From Isoetes taiwanensis (Eukaryota > Streptophyta > Lycopodiopsida > Isoetales > Isoetaceae): 64,000 nucleotides of DNA. The notes beneath the pieces were generated by a model, which worked only from the letters and a program-made list of their open reading frames with translations, made no database searches and had not been told where the DNA came from. The position numbers and the translations under genes are program-made. Every line of letters begins with the position of its first letter. The stretch's first letter is position 1. The stretch spans positions 728,506 to 792,505 of the forward strand of contig JAJEKV010000180.1 of assembly GCA_021234155.1 (NCBI GenBank), read 5' to 3'. Positions 12,601-23,910 of the stretch are shown here, piece by piece.

Positions 12601-12799
12601 CTGTGATGTGAAAATCAAGACGAAAAAGAGTGTAAAGCTGAAAGAATAACCATGAGTGTAATTTAACAGTGGCATGAATCTCTGGATTTAATTGTATGGT
12701 ACTGTTGTTTGTTGTCTGATAAAGAGACGCTTGCTGAAAAAATATATAAAGGTTAGTAATTATTATAGATAGGCTACCATGTTCGCGAACATTGAGAAA
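9631..12799. other. Noncoding, AT-rich stretch
   Basis: No gene or recognisable transposon domain found on either strand. The only structure noted is the imperfect 140-bp duplication at 11351-11640 (listed separately) and homopolymer runs such as T10 near 10061. Scattered short ORFs show no motif. Confidence 0.5.
11351..11640. repeat. Imperfect tandem duplication, period about 140
   Basis: TTAAGAGTTAAGGCTGAGAT at about 11351 recurs at about 11490 (TTAAGAGTTAAGGCTAAGAT). Each is followed by a GGGTTAGG-containing stretch, AAGAGCAAGTC and GTGTGTTGAAA/GTGTATTGAAA blocks, and each ends in a CCRTATGC/TCTTATGCC and ACCATGGGCA/ACATTGGGCA segment. Confidence 0.75.
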
Positions 12800-12872
12800 T
12801 GCTAACTTATAGAAAGAAAGAAAGAATGAATGATTTTTATCGTCCACCGAGACCAATCGGCCTCTTTCTAGA
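12800..12872 (-). mobile_element. LINE-A 3' tail scrap
   Basis: GAAAGAAAGAAAGAATG followed by TTTTTATCGTCCACCGAGACC and AATCGGCCTC is the reverse complement of the family-A 3' end (GGCCRATTGGTCTCSGTGGACGATAAAA plus a microsatellite tail). Only the last 50 or so bases are recognisable; the sequence then departs. Either a very short 5'-truncated insertion or a remnant cut by deletion. Confidence 0.7.
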
Positions 12873-14500
12873 AGGAGGCCGTGCGAACGTGAGCCCCCAG
12901 TACCATAAAATTATGACGTGCACTCTCCCCTTGAGGAGATGCTAACATAGTCCATGCCCTAGTGCAATGGCACAAGCCACTCTAGGCCATCGGCCTTGTT
13001 GATCACCGATCAACCCCGCCCATGTAAGAATAGGAGACTGATTGTAATTGCCGGCTTTCTTTCGATTGTCTATAACAGTTGGTCTCCTTCTTTCAAAGCT
13101 AGTTCATTCTAAAGTGTTACATTACGTTGGTCTGGTTGATTTTTTTTGTTTGTTATGATAGAGTAAATTAACACAATACCTTTAATCCAAAAGCGTGATA
13201 CCTCTCTCTCCCGCCAGCCTCCCTCTCTAGGGAGGAATATATCTCTTACTTTTTAAAGGTATAGACAATTGAAGAAGTATTAAAAGAACCGGTCTCACCT
13301 TCGTGCACGTCATCTAGGAGAAGCATCCTTTGATGCCTATTTTTCTGTCCTACCTATTGCCTCTGTACCACAACTGCTGCTTCTAGCACTAAAAACATTT
13401 TGTCTTTTAAGAGTCTTGTTTTTGTGCTCTGCAACTTCTCCAGTTGCTTCTGTCAGCGCTTCATCTTCTTTGTGGGTTTTGAGTTTCATATAATCCAATA
13501 CTAGTGCTGGGTTACATTTCTTTGCAACAATTGGATACTTCACTTGGCCCAATTATATGGCATCCATATGGTCTCAGATGTCATTGTTATACAAATGCTT
13601 TTCAACCATCACTATCAAGCATCGCAAGATGCATACACATATCTAGCATAATATCATGGAGTTTTCCTATGATTTTGAAGTAGTATTGCATGGATCTATT
13701 TTTCAATATATGTAGACTACGCATTGTTTTTTTTTTTTTAATTGAGAATCACGACATCCATGGTTTATCCCTCTTTCTCTCACCCTTTTTTTCGTGTGGA
13801 AAGAATGGAAAAAGAAGCACATCAGAGCTCGAGCTACATATTCTAGGGATCTTTCTTCCTCCGCCCCCTTCCCTAAACTCAACGTCCATGTTTTTGCTGC
13901 AATCTATGGAGTTGCAAAAGGTTCTAAATAACGACCTGGTTCATGGCCATTTGCCTCATGGTATATTTGTTCCCTCAATATTCGTCCTCAAAATATAGTT
14001 GGACTTATATTTAGCAGGCCTTTTTAACCCCCCCGTACAAGAATTCTTGGAATTCTAGCGTGTCCACGTGATATGACACGTCAGTTAAAATTAATGAACG
14101 CCATTGGATTCCTAATTTTGTCCACGTGATATGACACATCAGTTAAAATTAATGAACGCCATTGGATTCCTAAGTTTCTAATCTAACGGCTATGAAATTT
14201 AGAAATTTTATAAAAATTAAGTGCCCCTTGCTTCTGCTGCATCCATTGGCTGCTATATGACTTTGTTCCCGCACTCCACCTTCGATTTGAGAACATAAGA
14301 ACCACCACATTTGTTCTGATAAAAAAACCTCTTTTTGTTGGAGTACTTTTTTCTATTCGGAATGCTGAATGCTTTGGGACCGGTCTTGACTTCACACAAT
14401 TTGGCATTTTCTTTTCTAGTTTGAGGTACAGTTTCCAACCCACTCGATCATGCATCTAAATTAGAGGCCCTCTTATACCGGATTAGTTTTGAGACATAGC
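12873..14500. other. Noncoding stretch with one unassigned ORF
   Basis: No recognised gene. The minus strand has an open frame at 13337-13552 (71 aa, starting MGQVKYPIVAKKCNPALVLD, lysine/glutamate-rich) that could be an exon remnant, but I do not recognise it. The 58-bp duplication at 14061-14176 is listed separately. Confidence 0.4.
14061..14176. repeat. Tandem duplication, period 58
   Basis: TGTCCACGTGATATGACAC at 14061 and 14119, each followed by RTCAGTTAAAATTAATGAACG and CCATTGGATTCCTAA. The two copies differ at only a few bases. Confidence 0.9.
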
Positions 14501-14506
14501 TCATAT

Positions 14507-17036
14507 TTATACTATTTCACTGTTACGTTGGAAAAGAAAGATAGAGGCAAAATTCTGTACAAACTTCCTATAATAACTGCATAAACCCAGAAAGGAACGC
14601 AATGCAGCAAGTGAAGTAGGTACAGGCCAATCCACAATTGCTTGTACCTTACTGGGATCAACTTTAAGACCCTCAGCGCAAACAATATGACCCAAATATT
14701 CAATTTCCGATTGGAAAAAGATACTTTTCTTAGGATTAAGAGTAATAGACTCCTCCCTTAAGCCGACGGAAAACCTCCCATAAATGCAAGTAATGATCTT
14801 CCTCGGACTTACTAAAAGCGATATGTCATCAAAGAACACGACAACATAAACGCCATGCACATCTTCAAATATTCGCTCCATTAGCCTCATAAAAGAAGTC
14901 GGGCGCATTTGTAAGTCAAATGGCATGACCAAAACTCATAATGTCCAAAGGTTGTCCTAAACGCAGTCTTATGAACATCTTGAGCGCAACCTTAAGTTGC
15001 CAATACCGGACTTAAGATCAAGGCGGCTAAAAGCTGTGGCACCTTGGAGTTGATCAAACAAATCATCCGCCCTTGGTATAGGAAACCCGATTCTTTATGG
15101 TTATCTTATTCAAAGCGCGATAATCTATACACATGCACCGGGAATTATCTTTTTCTTAACCAACAAGGCAGGAGCACCAAAAGGTGAAGAACTATGGCGG
15201 ATCAATCCAATTTTGAAGTAACTCATCAAGCTGCGCCTAATCTCAACTTGTTGGCCATGCATTCTCCGATAAGGAGCTTGATTAGGAGGTTCTTTCCGGG
15301 GAAGAAGATCAATCCTGTGGTCCTCAAACATTGGGGTGGCAAAGTTTGTGGAATTTCATTTGAAAAGACATCATCAAAATAATGCAAAAGATTGTTTGGC
15401 GCTCATTTAATGGGGATACATCTATCTTAGAGCATAAAACCACCAAATACACAAAATGAGTTTTCATTGCCAAAGCGTTTAAAACTGTACAAATAAAAGC
15501 GTGGGAATAGGGGACACAATATCATCCTTCACAAACTTGAAGGTCTTTTTACCCCTTTCAAGGATAACATAACAATACCCGCTTTCCAATCTATAAGAGG
15601 ATTAATAGCCTTATGCCATGGCATGCCTAGAATAATATCCATACCTCCAAGGTTCGAGAAACCATGAAAGAACATTTCTGAGATATATCCACGCAATTGA
15701 AATTCAACATCCTTGACCATAAATGAAGAAGGCGGAGGGGCAACATTCAAAGCGAGAAGCTAATTCTACATCACTTGATAAAGGAATAGAAGTTAATTTT
15801 AGTTCTTTCACCAAGCGCGAGAAATAAAATCAAACTCTTTGCCGGATCGAATAAGACATGTACTTTTTGATCTTGAATAGTAGCCCAAAATCGTAAGAGA
15901 CTACTATTCTCAACGAGAATCCATATCCGATTTTTCGGACCGTAGCCACCTTCTTCCCTTTTCCATCTCCATGACGAAGCTACTTTCTTACTTTTATCCT
16001 CTTTCTTAGTCCCGGACTTAAGAGTAGGTGTAGCTTCCTTTCGTTTCCCCTTTCTTCTTTTCAAGTAAGTAGGGCATTCATAAAACTTATGATCGGTTGA
16101 ATAACAAACAAAACACTTATTTTCCGCATAAAGCCGCTTCTTTGCGTGCTTGATACGATTCCTTTGGCTCTTTGGCCCCAACAAGTTCATTATCTGCAAC
16201 GTCTGTATGCGGCCGTTTAAATGGCCCAGACCCTAGAGCAGATCCCATTGATTTATCCCGAAAACCACTCGCCTCTTTCATAGAAACTTTGAGGCCACGT
16301 TGAGCATTAATGGCTTCGATGGGGCCAAACCCTCCTCCTCTACTTTCTCGCCATCTTCTGAGCTCACCAAAAGAAAGATTGGCAACTTGCAAGTCGAGCT
16401 TTGCGTACCCAACGATGAACCCCACCCATGAGTTTTTCAGACTTCGATTATCATTTTTACCAATTTGAAGTCCTTTCTTTAAAACTTCGATGCGGCAAAA
16501 GGCTCGAGCAGGTTCCGTGTTTTGTTGGGTCAACTTATTCCATTCAGCAATAAGATCTCGCTCCCAATTATGACCCAAAAAAGCGATTCTTGATTTGCTT
16601 TTCAAATTCGCAAAAGGTAACAATAGGTTGATCGGTTGTTTGGTTCTTACGGATATCCGACCCACCGGTCCTTTGCAATCCCATCCGGATGGCGCTCAAC
16701 AAAATATGGCGAAAGTGTCTTCGTCATCTTTAGTCTTAGCAAAATATGAATTCAAATCCGACCCCGCGAAAAGTTCATCCGCATCATTAGTGGCGGCGGA
16801 ATACTTTTTGAATTCAATTTTGGCGTTGGCACCGTTTTGATGCCACTCACGTGGGCCTACGCGACTTCTTTCGCCTGCGCCACTGGCGCTTCGAGAGAAT
16901 CCGGTTCTTGCAGCTCGCCAATTCGAGCCCTCGGCGTTTAGCAAAAAGTTTTTCTCTCATGGCGAATTATCATGCTCTAGCTCAAAAAGTTTTCCTTGAG
17001 CTCTTCATCTTCCAAGTGCAACATTGGCGGCGGCAA
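14507..17036 (-). mobile_element. Ty3/gypsy remnant G1: gag, protease, RT (broken)
   Basis: Reads on the minus strand from gag (16944 downward) through a CCHC knuckle (CFVCYSTDHKFYEC near 16090-16130) and protease region (15530-15880, ending in the ILGMPWHKAINPLIDW block) to RT. The RT start (15125-15331) shows IDLLPRKEPPNQAPYR and SSPFGAPALLVKKK. The RT core (14507-14932) shows RPTSFMRLMERIF, VVVFFDDI, YLGHIV and SLAALRSFLGLCSYYRKFV. Domain order gag-PR-RT and these motifs are those of Ty3/gypsy. Multiple frameshifts compared with the open copy at 18950-20569. No LTR seen at its RT end; RNase H and integrase are absent. Confidence 0.88.
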
Positions 17037-18570
17037 GCCATGCCGAAAATGTTAACTTGGAAGATAAAGAGCTCAAGGAAAACTTTTTGAGCTAGAGCAT
17101 GATAATTCGCCATGAGAGAAAAGTTTGCAAATGGCGGAGGCGCGAGCCGCAAGAACCGGATTCTTCATGCCAGTGGCGCTTTAAAGAAGTCTGTAGTGGC
17201 GCCCACGTAGTGGCATCAAAAACGGGTGTTAACGCCAAAATTGAATTCAAAAGTATTCCACGCCACTAATGATGCGGATGAACTTTTCGCGGGCTTCTGG
17301 ATTTGAATTCATATTTTGCTAAGACTAAAGATGACCTAAGACACTCGCTTATATTTTGCCGAAGGCCATCCGATGGGTTGCAAAGGACCGTGGTCGGATA
17401 TCCGTAAGAACCAGCCACCGATCAACCTATTGTTACCTTGGGCGGAATTTGAAAAGCAAATCAAGAATCATTTTTGGGTCATAATTGGGAGCTTAGATCT
17501 TATTGTTGAATGGAATAAGTTGACCCAACAAAACACGGAAACTGCTCGAGTTTTGCCGCGACGAAGTTTTAAAGAAAGGACTTCAAATTTTAGTAAAAAT
17601 GATACCGAGAAGTCTGAAAAACTCATGGGTGGGGTTCATCGTTGGGTACGGGCAAAGCTCGACTTGCAAGTTGCCAATCTTTCTTTTAGGTGAGCTCTGT
17701 AAGATGGCAGAGAAAGTAGAGGAGGAGGGTTTGGCCCCATCGGGCCATTAATGCTCAACGGGCCTCAAAGTTTCTATGAAAGAGGCGAAAGTGGTTTTCG
17801 AGATAAATCAATGGGATCTCGCTCCGTGGTCCGGGCCATTTAAACGCCGCGATACAGACGCTGCGTATAATGAACCTGCTAGCCAAAGAGCCAAAGGAAT
17901 CGTGATCAAGCACGCAAGAAGCGCTTATGCCGAAAAATAAGTGTTTTGTTTGTTATTCAACTGATCATAAGTTTTATGAATGCCCTACTTACTTGGAAAA
18001 GAAGAAAGGGGAATGAAAGGAAGCTACACCTACTCTTAAGTCTGGGACTAAGAAAGAGGATAAAAGTAAGAAAGTAGCTTCGTCATGGAGATGGAAAAGG
18101 GAAGAAGGTAGCTACGGTCCAGAAAAATCGGATATGGATTCTCGTTGAGAATAGTAGTCTCTACGATTTTGGGCTACTATTCAAGATCAAAAGTACATGT
18201 CTTATTCGATCCGGGCAGTTGAGTTTGATTTTATTTCTGCTCGCTTGGTGAAAGAACTAAAATTAACTTCTATTCCTTTATCAAGTGATGTAGAATTAGC
18301 TTCTGCTTTCTTGAATGTTGCCCCTCCGCCTTCTTCATTTATGGTCAAGGATGTTGAATTTCAATTGCAGGGATATATCTGTAAACGTTCTTTCATGGTT
18401 TCTGACCTTGGAGGTATGGATATTATTCTAGGCATGCCATGGCATAAGGCTATTAATCCTCTTATAGATTGGAAAGCGGGTATTGTTATGTTATCCTTGG
18501 AAGGGGGTAAAAAGACCTTCAAGTTTGTGAAGGATGATATTGTATCCCCTATTCCCACAGTTTCTATTGT
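15500..18570. repeat. 1.5-kb inverted repeat centred near 17038
   Basis: The gag/PR segment of G1 (minus, about 15500-17036) is mirrored by G2 (plus, about 17040-18570) with only a few bases between arms. At the centre, CTTGGAAGATAAAGAGCTCA on the plus side of 17050 is the mirror of TGAGCTCTTCATCTTCCAAG at about 16998. Both arms carry independent small indels. A third copy in the opposite orientation follows at 18965. Confidence 0.85.
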
Positions 18571-18963
18571 ACAGTTTAAACGTTTGGCAATGAAAACTCA
18601 TTTTGTGTATTTGGTGGTTTTGCGTTCTAAGATAGATGTATCCCCATTATGTACAGAATTTTGCTCGTTTAGCTTCAGATTTATATTTGTTGCTACGAAA
18701 AGATGTTCCTTTCCAATGGAATCATAATCATCAGTTTGCTTTCCAAGTTTTAAAGGATGCCATGGTTAATCCTCCTGTTCTGCGTTTGCCAAAGTTTGGT
18801 CTACCTTTCTTGTTATGTGTTGATGCAAGTGGTGTGGCTTTGGGCGCGGTTTTGATGCAGGATGGTCATCCTATTGCTTATGAAAGTCGGAAGTTTTCTG
18901 ACACGGAAAGTAGATATAGTGTTTATGATAAGGAATTTCTGGCTGTCATTCATGCTTTGAAAG
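17040..18963 (+). mobile_element. Ty3/gypsy remnant G2: gag, protease, RNase H (RT deleted)
   Basis: Plus-strand copy. Gag traces lie at 17373-17693 (KNQPPINLLLPWAEFEKQIKN, LTQQNTE). The zinc knuckle is at about 17940-17990. The protease region is at 18197-18560 (SARLVKELKL, GGMDIILGMPWHKAINPLID). After about 18650 the sequence jumps to the RT end/RNase H start (VQNFARLASDLYLLLRKDVPF, LLCVDASGVALGAVLMQDGHP, YDKEFLAVIHALK, 18636-18960), so the RT core present in G1 has been deleted. At 18963 it abuts the inverted copy G3. Several frameshifts. Confidence 0.87.
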
Positions 18964-20569
18964 TTACAGAAACTGTGGGAATAGGGGACACAATATCATC
19001 CTTCACAAACTTGAAGGTCTTTTTACCCCCTTCCAAGGATAACATAACAATACCCGCTTTCCAATCTATAAGAGGATTAATAGCCTTATGCCATGGCATG
19101 CCTAGAATAATATCCATACCTCCAAGGTCAGAAACCATGAAAGAACGTTTACAGATATATCCCTGCAATTGAAATTCAACATCCTTCACCATAAATGAAG
19201 AAGGCGGAGGGGCAACATTCAAGAAAGCAGAAGCTAATTCTACATCACTTGATAAAGGAATAGAAGTTAATTTTAGTTCTTTCACCAAGCGAGCAGAAAT
19301 AAAATCAAACTCACTGCCCGGATCGAATAAGACATGTACTTTTTGATCTTGAATAGTAGCCCAAAATCGTAAGAGACTACTATTCTCAACAGAATCCATA
19401 TCCGATTTTTCTCGGACCGTAGCCACCTTCTTCCCTTTTCCATCTCCGCGAACAGAAGCTACTTTCTTACTTTTATCCTCTTTCTTAGTCCCAGACTTAA
19501 GAGTAGGTGTAGCTTCCTTTCGTTCTCCTTTCTTCTTTTCCAAGTAAGTAGGGCATTCATAAAACTTATGATCAGTTGAATAACAAACAAAACACTTATT
19601 TTCCCGTATAAGCCGCTTCTTGCGTGCTGGATACGATTCCTTTGGCTCTTTGGCCCCAACAGGTTCATTATCTGCAACGTCTGTATGCGGCCGTTTAAAT
19701 GGCCCAGACCCTGGAGCAGATCCCATTGATTTATCCCGAAAACCACTCGCCTCTTTCATAGAAACTTGGAGGCCACGTTGAGCATTAATGGCTTCAGTAA
19801 GGGCCAAACCTTCCTCCTCTACTTTCTCTGCCATCTTACAGAGCTCACCAAAAGAAAGATTGGCAACTTGCAAGTCGAGCTTTGCCCGTACCCAACGATG
19901 AACCCCACCCATGAGTTTTTCAGACTTCTCAGTATCATTTTTACTAAGCTGAAGTCCTTTCTTTAAAACTCGTGCGGCAAAGGCTCGAACAGTTTCCGTG
20001 TTTTGTTGGGTCAACTTATTCCATTCAGCAATAAGATCTCGCTCCCAATTATGACCCAAAAAACGATTCTTGATTTGCTTTTCAAATTCCGCAAAGGTAA
20101 CAATAGGTTGATCGACTGGCTGGTTCTTCTGGATATCCAGCCACCAGTCCTTTGCAACCCCATCCAGATGACGCTCAGCAAAATATAACTGAGTGTCTTC
20201 GTCATCTTTAGTCTTAGCAAAATATGAATTCAAATCCCGGAGCCACGCGAAAAGTTCATCCGCATCATTAGTGGCAGCGGAATACTTTTTGAATTCAATT
20301 TTGACGTTGGCACCCGTTTTGATGCCACTACGTGGACGCCCTGCAGCTTGCTGCAACTGCGCCACCTGCGCTCGCAGAGAATCCAGTTCTTGCAGCCCCG
20401 CAATTCGAGCCTCGGCAGCTGCAAGTTTTTCTCTCATGAGCGAATTATCATGCTCTAGCTCAAAAAGTTTTTCCTTGAGCTCTTCATCTTCCAAGTTAAC
20501 ATTGGCAGGGGAACCGGCCATCGAAACTTGGTGCTCTGATACCACTAAAATGGACTCTTGACGTGGCAC
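18950..20569 (-). CDS. gag-pr: Ty3/gypsy gag-protease polyprotein, open 539-aa ORF (G3)
   Basis: Retrotransposon structural protein and aspartic protease. Residues 24-78 are a charged heptad-rich, probably coiled-coil region. Residues 85-250 match the retrotransposon gag domain (AKDWWLDIQKNQ, FEKQIKNRFLG). A CCHC knuckle CFVCYSTDHKFYEC is at 326-339. A lysine-rich linker follows. The retropepsin-like domain at 413-500 has VLFDPGSEFDFIS as active-site loop (D-P-G-S in place of the common D-S/T-G) and the plant Ty3-type flap block ILGMPWHKAINPLIDW. The ORF stops after the protease where the inverted G2 copy begins, so RT, RNase H and integrase are missing. Upstream (minus strand) lie a tRNA-Met primer site and LTR sequence, so the start side is complete. 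This is the least damaged gypsy copy here. Confidence 0.9.
   Translation of the reverse strand: MPRQESILVVSEHQVSMAGSPANVNLEDEELKEKLFELEHDNSLMREKLAAAEARIAGLQELDSLRAQVAQLQQAAGRPRSGIKTGANVKIEFKKYSAATNDADELFAWLRDLNSYFAKTKDDEDTQLYFAERHLDGVAKDWWLDIQKNQPVDQPIVTFAEFEKQIKNRFLGHNWERDLIAEWNKLTQQNTETVRAFAARVLKKGLQLSKNDTEKSEKLMGGVHRWVRAKLDLQVANLSFGELCKMAEKVEEEGLALTEAINAQRGLQVSMKEASGFRDKSMGSAPGSGPFKRPHTDVADNEPVGAKEPKESYPARKKRLIRENKCFVCYSTDHKFYECPTYLEKKKGERKEATPTLKSGTKKEDKSKKVASVRGDGKGKKVATVREKSDMDSVENSSLLRFWATIQDQKVHVLFDPGSEFDFISARLVKELKLTSIPLSSDVELASAFLNVAPPPSSFMVKDVEFQLQGYICKRSFMVSDLGGMDIILGMPWHKAINPLIDWKAGIVMLSLEGGKKTFKFVKDDIVSPIPTVSVTFKA
20533..20544 (-). other. Primer-binding site, initiator tRNA-Met type
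   Basis: The minus strand reads TGGTATCAGAGC, the standard plant retrotransposon complement of the initiator tRNA-Met 3' end. It lies just upstream of the G3 gag ORF, exactly where a PBS belongs, and marks the LTR/internal boundary at about 20546. Confidence 0.85.
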
Positions 20570-20880
20570 GCTATCTCACCACCCAACCACGAGCCCTCAG
20601 CTATGACACAGCTGCCCCAGAGCTCTCCCCCGAGCTACTATATAGCATGCACGCCCCTTTGGTCCATCTTTGGGCCAAAGCCCTCCTTGGACCAAAGCCC
20701 TCTTTGGACCAAGGCCCAAAGAGCCACATGGCCTAAAAAGGCCTAAGGCCTTTTTGCCCATCCACGTCTTAGGCATATAGCAGGTTTGTTGTGAGAACAT
20801 ATTTGCACATTCCACAAATCTGACACGCACCTCATACTCACAGTCTGTTTTTCTTAAAACACATTTGCACCACATTCAGG
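20546..20880 (-). mobile_element. Part of the 5' LTR of gypsy copy G3
   Basis: Sequence immediately upstream of the PBS on the minus strand. It contains a TATA-like CTATATAG (20638-20645) and repeated GGACCAAAG/GGGCCAAAG blocks (20660-20720), with a GGCCTAAAAAGGCCTAAGGCC stretch near 20728. These fit U3/R of an LTR. The outer end was not determined, since no second LTR copy is present for comparison. Confidence 0.55.
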
Positions 20881-21690
20881 AGTCCACCAAGAGTTGTAGA
20901 AGATATGGTAGATTCTGTCAGCCTCAATTTATGGTGCCATTTATGGCTAAATACGATCCTTGTCTCCATTAGCTCCTTTACACAAGGACATGCCTCTTAG
21001 ATGCAGCATTTGAGCTTGGAGCAATGCCTAGAAAAAATGCTTACCATATTCTTCAAGTATGCACTGGCAAAGTGGAATTGGAGTCTGGAAAGGAGTGCAA
21101 TCCTTCTGGTTCAAAGAGGACACAATTCTAGTACAGCTTGGCCGATCATCTTGTTTGCCTATTCGCAACCTTCCTGAAGCGAATGAAGCATTTGACAATG
21201 TTGTGCATCCGATAGTTTATTCATGGAGCTCCATTATTTCTGCACATGCTAGTCTAGTCAATGTGAGATTGCCATGGAATTGCTGAACAAAATGGAACTA
21301 TCAGGTGTCAAATTGACAAGTATGTTTAGCTTCTTGCTACTTTCAAGGCATGCCACGTGGTGATAATGATACAGAATATAAGGTGCATGCACAATCAAGG
21401 TAATGAAACAATATTCAAAGTGGCCTTCATTTGGTTGCCATCTTGCTTGTGCAGTGTCCGTGTTGATACCTATGGTATGTGGTAGGATGAATGAGTCGTG
21501 CAAAGTGTTTAGGGATATGCCTGATCAAAATGTTGCGACAATGGCAGAATGATTACAATCTATGTTTAGAATGGTGCCAGAGGGGACTACATATGATTGT
21601 ATTAGAAGCATGTACTAACATTGGAAGCCTTGTTCATGGTAGGCACATTCATGCAAATTGTTGTAAGATTCGTGCAAATTGTTGTTCAAG
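20881..21690 (+). pseudogene. PPR protein fragment (PLS-type), degenerate
   Basis: Translation in pieces shows pentatricopeptide repeats. NLPEANEAFDNVVHPIVYSW and SSIISAHASL lie at 21160-21260, then AMELLNKMELSGVKLT (21265-21320). ESCKVFRDMPDQNVATM is near 21490-21550, and VLEACTNIGSLVHGRHIHAN near 21600-21660. The pieces are in different frames with stops, so this is not a functional gene. Plant PPR proteins of this class bind organellar RNA in a sequence-specific way, often for C-to-U editing. The fragment lies between gypsy LTR and copia sequence and may have been part of a longer locus. Confidence 0.75.
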
Positions 21691-22079
21691 GACTATTTTC
21701 TTCAAGAATTTATGTACAATGGGAGTATTTTTCTATATGAAAGGAGATGATGATGGTGTACGCATCAACTACACAGAAATGCAGGGGAATGTCAGCTTCA
21801 AAAACCATGTCATTTAGGTGCACACTTAATTTTTCTATTCTGCATTTTCTAGCATTTTTGAAGTCTTGTTGGTTGCAGTGGTCTAAAGTTCTAGATGAAT
21901 TCCTTGGATCATATTTGGAGGCAGCTGGCTTTATGTTTAACTATACATTTCTACTATTTGTCTCTATAAGCCAGCTCAGTGCATCTTTTCACTTGTATAT
22001 GCTTAGTAATTTCCACCTCTAGCGTTTATTTACTCTTTTTCTTATGCATTACGTTGAAACAAGGAAATAATGCTTGCAA
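21691..22079. other. Noncoding stretch
   Basis: Open frames at 21747-22022 are rich in Phe/Leu/Ser with no motif. Probably downstream flank of the PPR fragment. Nothing else recognised. Confidence 0.4.
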
Positions 22080-22922
22080 TGTGGAAGCCTATTACACGAG
22101 GAAACTTAACCCTAACCCTACACATGACATGGTACCCTAACCCTACATGTCACCATAGATCTATATAGGTCATTATTGTGCTCACACACCGCACTTTATC
22201 TACTTCGAGTGTCTTCTTTCTCACTAGCTTTACACACAAATATGTTATCAAAGCCTTATCTGTGAGAGAGGAGAGAGAAGAGAGGAAGTTCATTAACCTC
22301 ATAACAACTTCAGATTAACATGACAGAACACATGAACGAAGGAGGTTTGTATATGGTGGATGGAACACCTCAACTCCATGCCTTGGCCTATGTAGCGGCA
22401 GACTTGCATCTAGAAAAATTATGCAAGATGCCATGTTGGAGGACGAGCCATTGGATAACTAGCCACATTTAGAAATGGTAAAAGGCCTGCCAAAACTCAA
22501 GATCACATCATTGGAGTGTCAATCATGTCATTTGGATAAGCAAACTCAACACCCTTTTCCTCAACATGGTGAATTCAGAACCATTAATGTTCTTGAGTTA
22601 ATTCATATGGATTTATGTGACATGAGATAGGCTTCCCTAGAGGGAGCTCATTGGTTTCTAACCATTATCGATGATTACAACAGATTTACTTGGGCATTTT
22701 GTGTAGCCACAAAGGATAAAGCCTTTCTTAAATTCCAAGAATTTCATTCATATGACGAAGCAGAATTTGGTACATCACTCAAAGCCGTATGGACCGATAA
22801 TCAAACAGAATTCAGGAATGCCAAGTTTGAGCTCACTTACTTACTCATAAAATTAGAAGAAAGCTGATAGTACCATATGCCCGTGCACAACATAGCATTG
22901 TAGAAAGAAAGAATTCAGCATT
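22080..22922 (+). mobile_element. Ty1/copia remnant, left part: LTR end, PBS, integrase
   Basis: A likely LTR end (CCCTAACCCTACA repeats, ATCTATATAGG TATA-like) leads to GTTATCAAAGCC at 22244-22255, a mutated match to the tRNA-Met primer site TGGTATCAGAGCC. Gag is largely lost. Positions 22478-22860 encode GAG-preintegrase and integrase: LPKLKITSLECQSCHLDKQT (C-x2-C of the HHCC finger), ELIHMDLCDM (first catalytic Asp), HWFLTIIDDYNRFTWAFCV and VWTDNQTEF (second Asp). One in-frame stop at DMR*ASLEG. The coding frame is cut after SIVERKNSA at 22922 by the insertion 22923-25272 and resumes at 25278 with LQSFI. Confidence 0.85.
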
Positions 22923-23905
22923 TTGGTGAGAGACTCGTCTGGAAGGGGAAAATCGGCCGATAGATAGGCATATCTTTCATCACAGCAGTGTACAACATTT
23001 TGAAAAAATATCTAAGGTGGAGGGTAGTCCACCAATTGGGTCTGACTACCCACTAATAATAAAGGGGACCTGCCATAGGAACAACCCAGGCCCCTTTAAG
23101 ATGGCGTAAAATAAGAAGGGTAAATAGTAGGCAACGTGCGAAAGTTTATCACCGGGATGAAAAACCCCGCCTTTTCGGGTTTTCGAGGAAAACCCTAATG
23201 ATAAGCCTTCGCCCGACGGCTCCAAAGGAAAAGCCCGGGCCATCAAAGTGGAGATCATTGATGAAAAAGTCGAGGAAGCACAAGATGGAGGTTGCAAATC
23301 AGACGATGCATCTCAAACTCCAGGGGAGAGCCGAACAAAAGAAAGAAATAGCCATGATCATCTGAAAACTCAGGAGAAAAAAGAACAAACAGAATGCATT
23401 AGACGTTAGAAAAGTAACGCAACAAAGTCGCCATAGGATGAGATGACCTGAAAAGAAACAACACAAAAAGAAGCAATTAACTCAAAAAAATAGAAGCCAT
23501 CACGCCGGCTCGGCGAAGCCTCCCAAGGGGGCTGGTCCATGACAAATCATAATCCTCCAATAAGAGAAGGAGCTGGTCACGCGAGCCACGCGACGTAAGA
23601 GCATATCTTCAAACAACATAACCTCTCAAATACAGAGGGGCTGGTCACGCGAGCCATGCGACATAACACATATCTTAAAACAACATAACCTCTCAAATAT
23701 AGAGGGGCTGGTCACGCGAGCCACGCGAAATGGAATCACAAATCAAAATGAAAAACATGAATGCAAACAACTTAGGGTAGGAGAGAGGGAACTAAGACCC
23801 AAAAAAACTGTTGTGAGAAGACGCCGATAATGGAGAAAGAGCCCAAAAACGTATATATAGCCTCGTCTCTCCCCAAAATGGCGATCTGACGGTGTCGAAT
23901 CGCAT
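22923..23905. mobile_element. Inserted unit 1 (983 bp), family unassigned
   Basis: Begins TTGGTGAGAGACTCG..TGG and ends GGTGTCGAATCGCAT, the same ends as unit 2. The two units share about 40 bp at the left and about 115 bp at the right but differ between. No transposase or RT was found. The middle holds three direct repeats of GGCTGGTCACGCGAGCCAYG (starting near 23571, 23640 and 23707) separated by CATATCTT..AAACAACATAACCTCTCAAATA. The shared ends and GCATT flanks suggest two related non-autonomous elements or an element with unusual long terminal repeats. The class is not resolved. Confidence 0.55.
23790..23905 (-). promoter_or_regulatory. Promoter-like terminal block of unit 1 (also 25160-25272 in unit 2)
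   Basis: Read on the minus strand, the shared 115-bp end runs from ATGCGATTCGACACCGTCAG through a TATA-like GGCTATATATACG to a pyrimidine-rich GGGCTCTTTCTCC about 20-25 bp downstream. The layout resembles a plant core promoter with leader. It could be an LTR-type promoter or a captured host promoter. No transcript evidence. Confidence 0.35.
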
Positions 23906-23910
23906 GCATT

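Noticed and set aside
22110-22150. Telomere-like CCCTAACCC array
   Set aside because: Only two or three units in a copia LTR-like context.
23560-23730. CRISPR-like spaced repeats
   Set aside because: Only three long, imperfect units with similar spacers, in a plant transposon.
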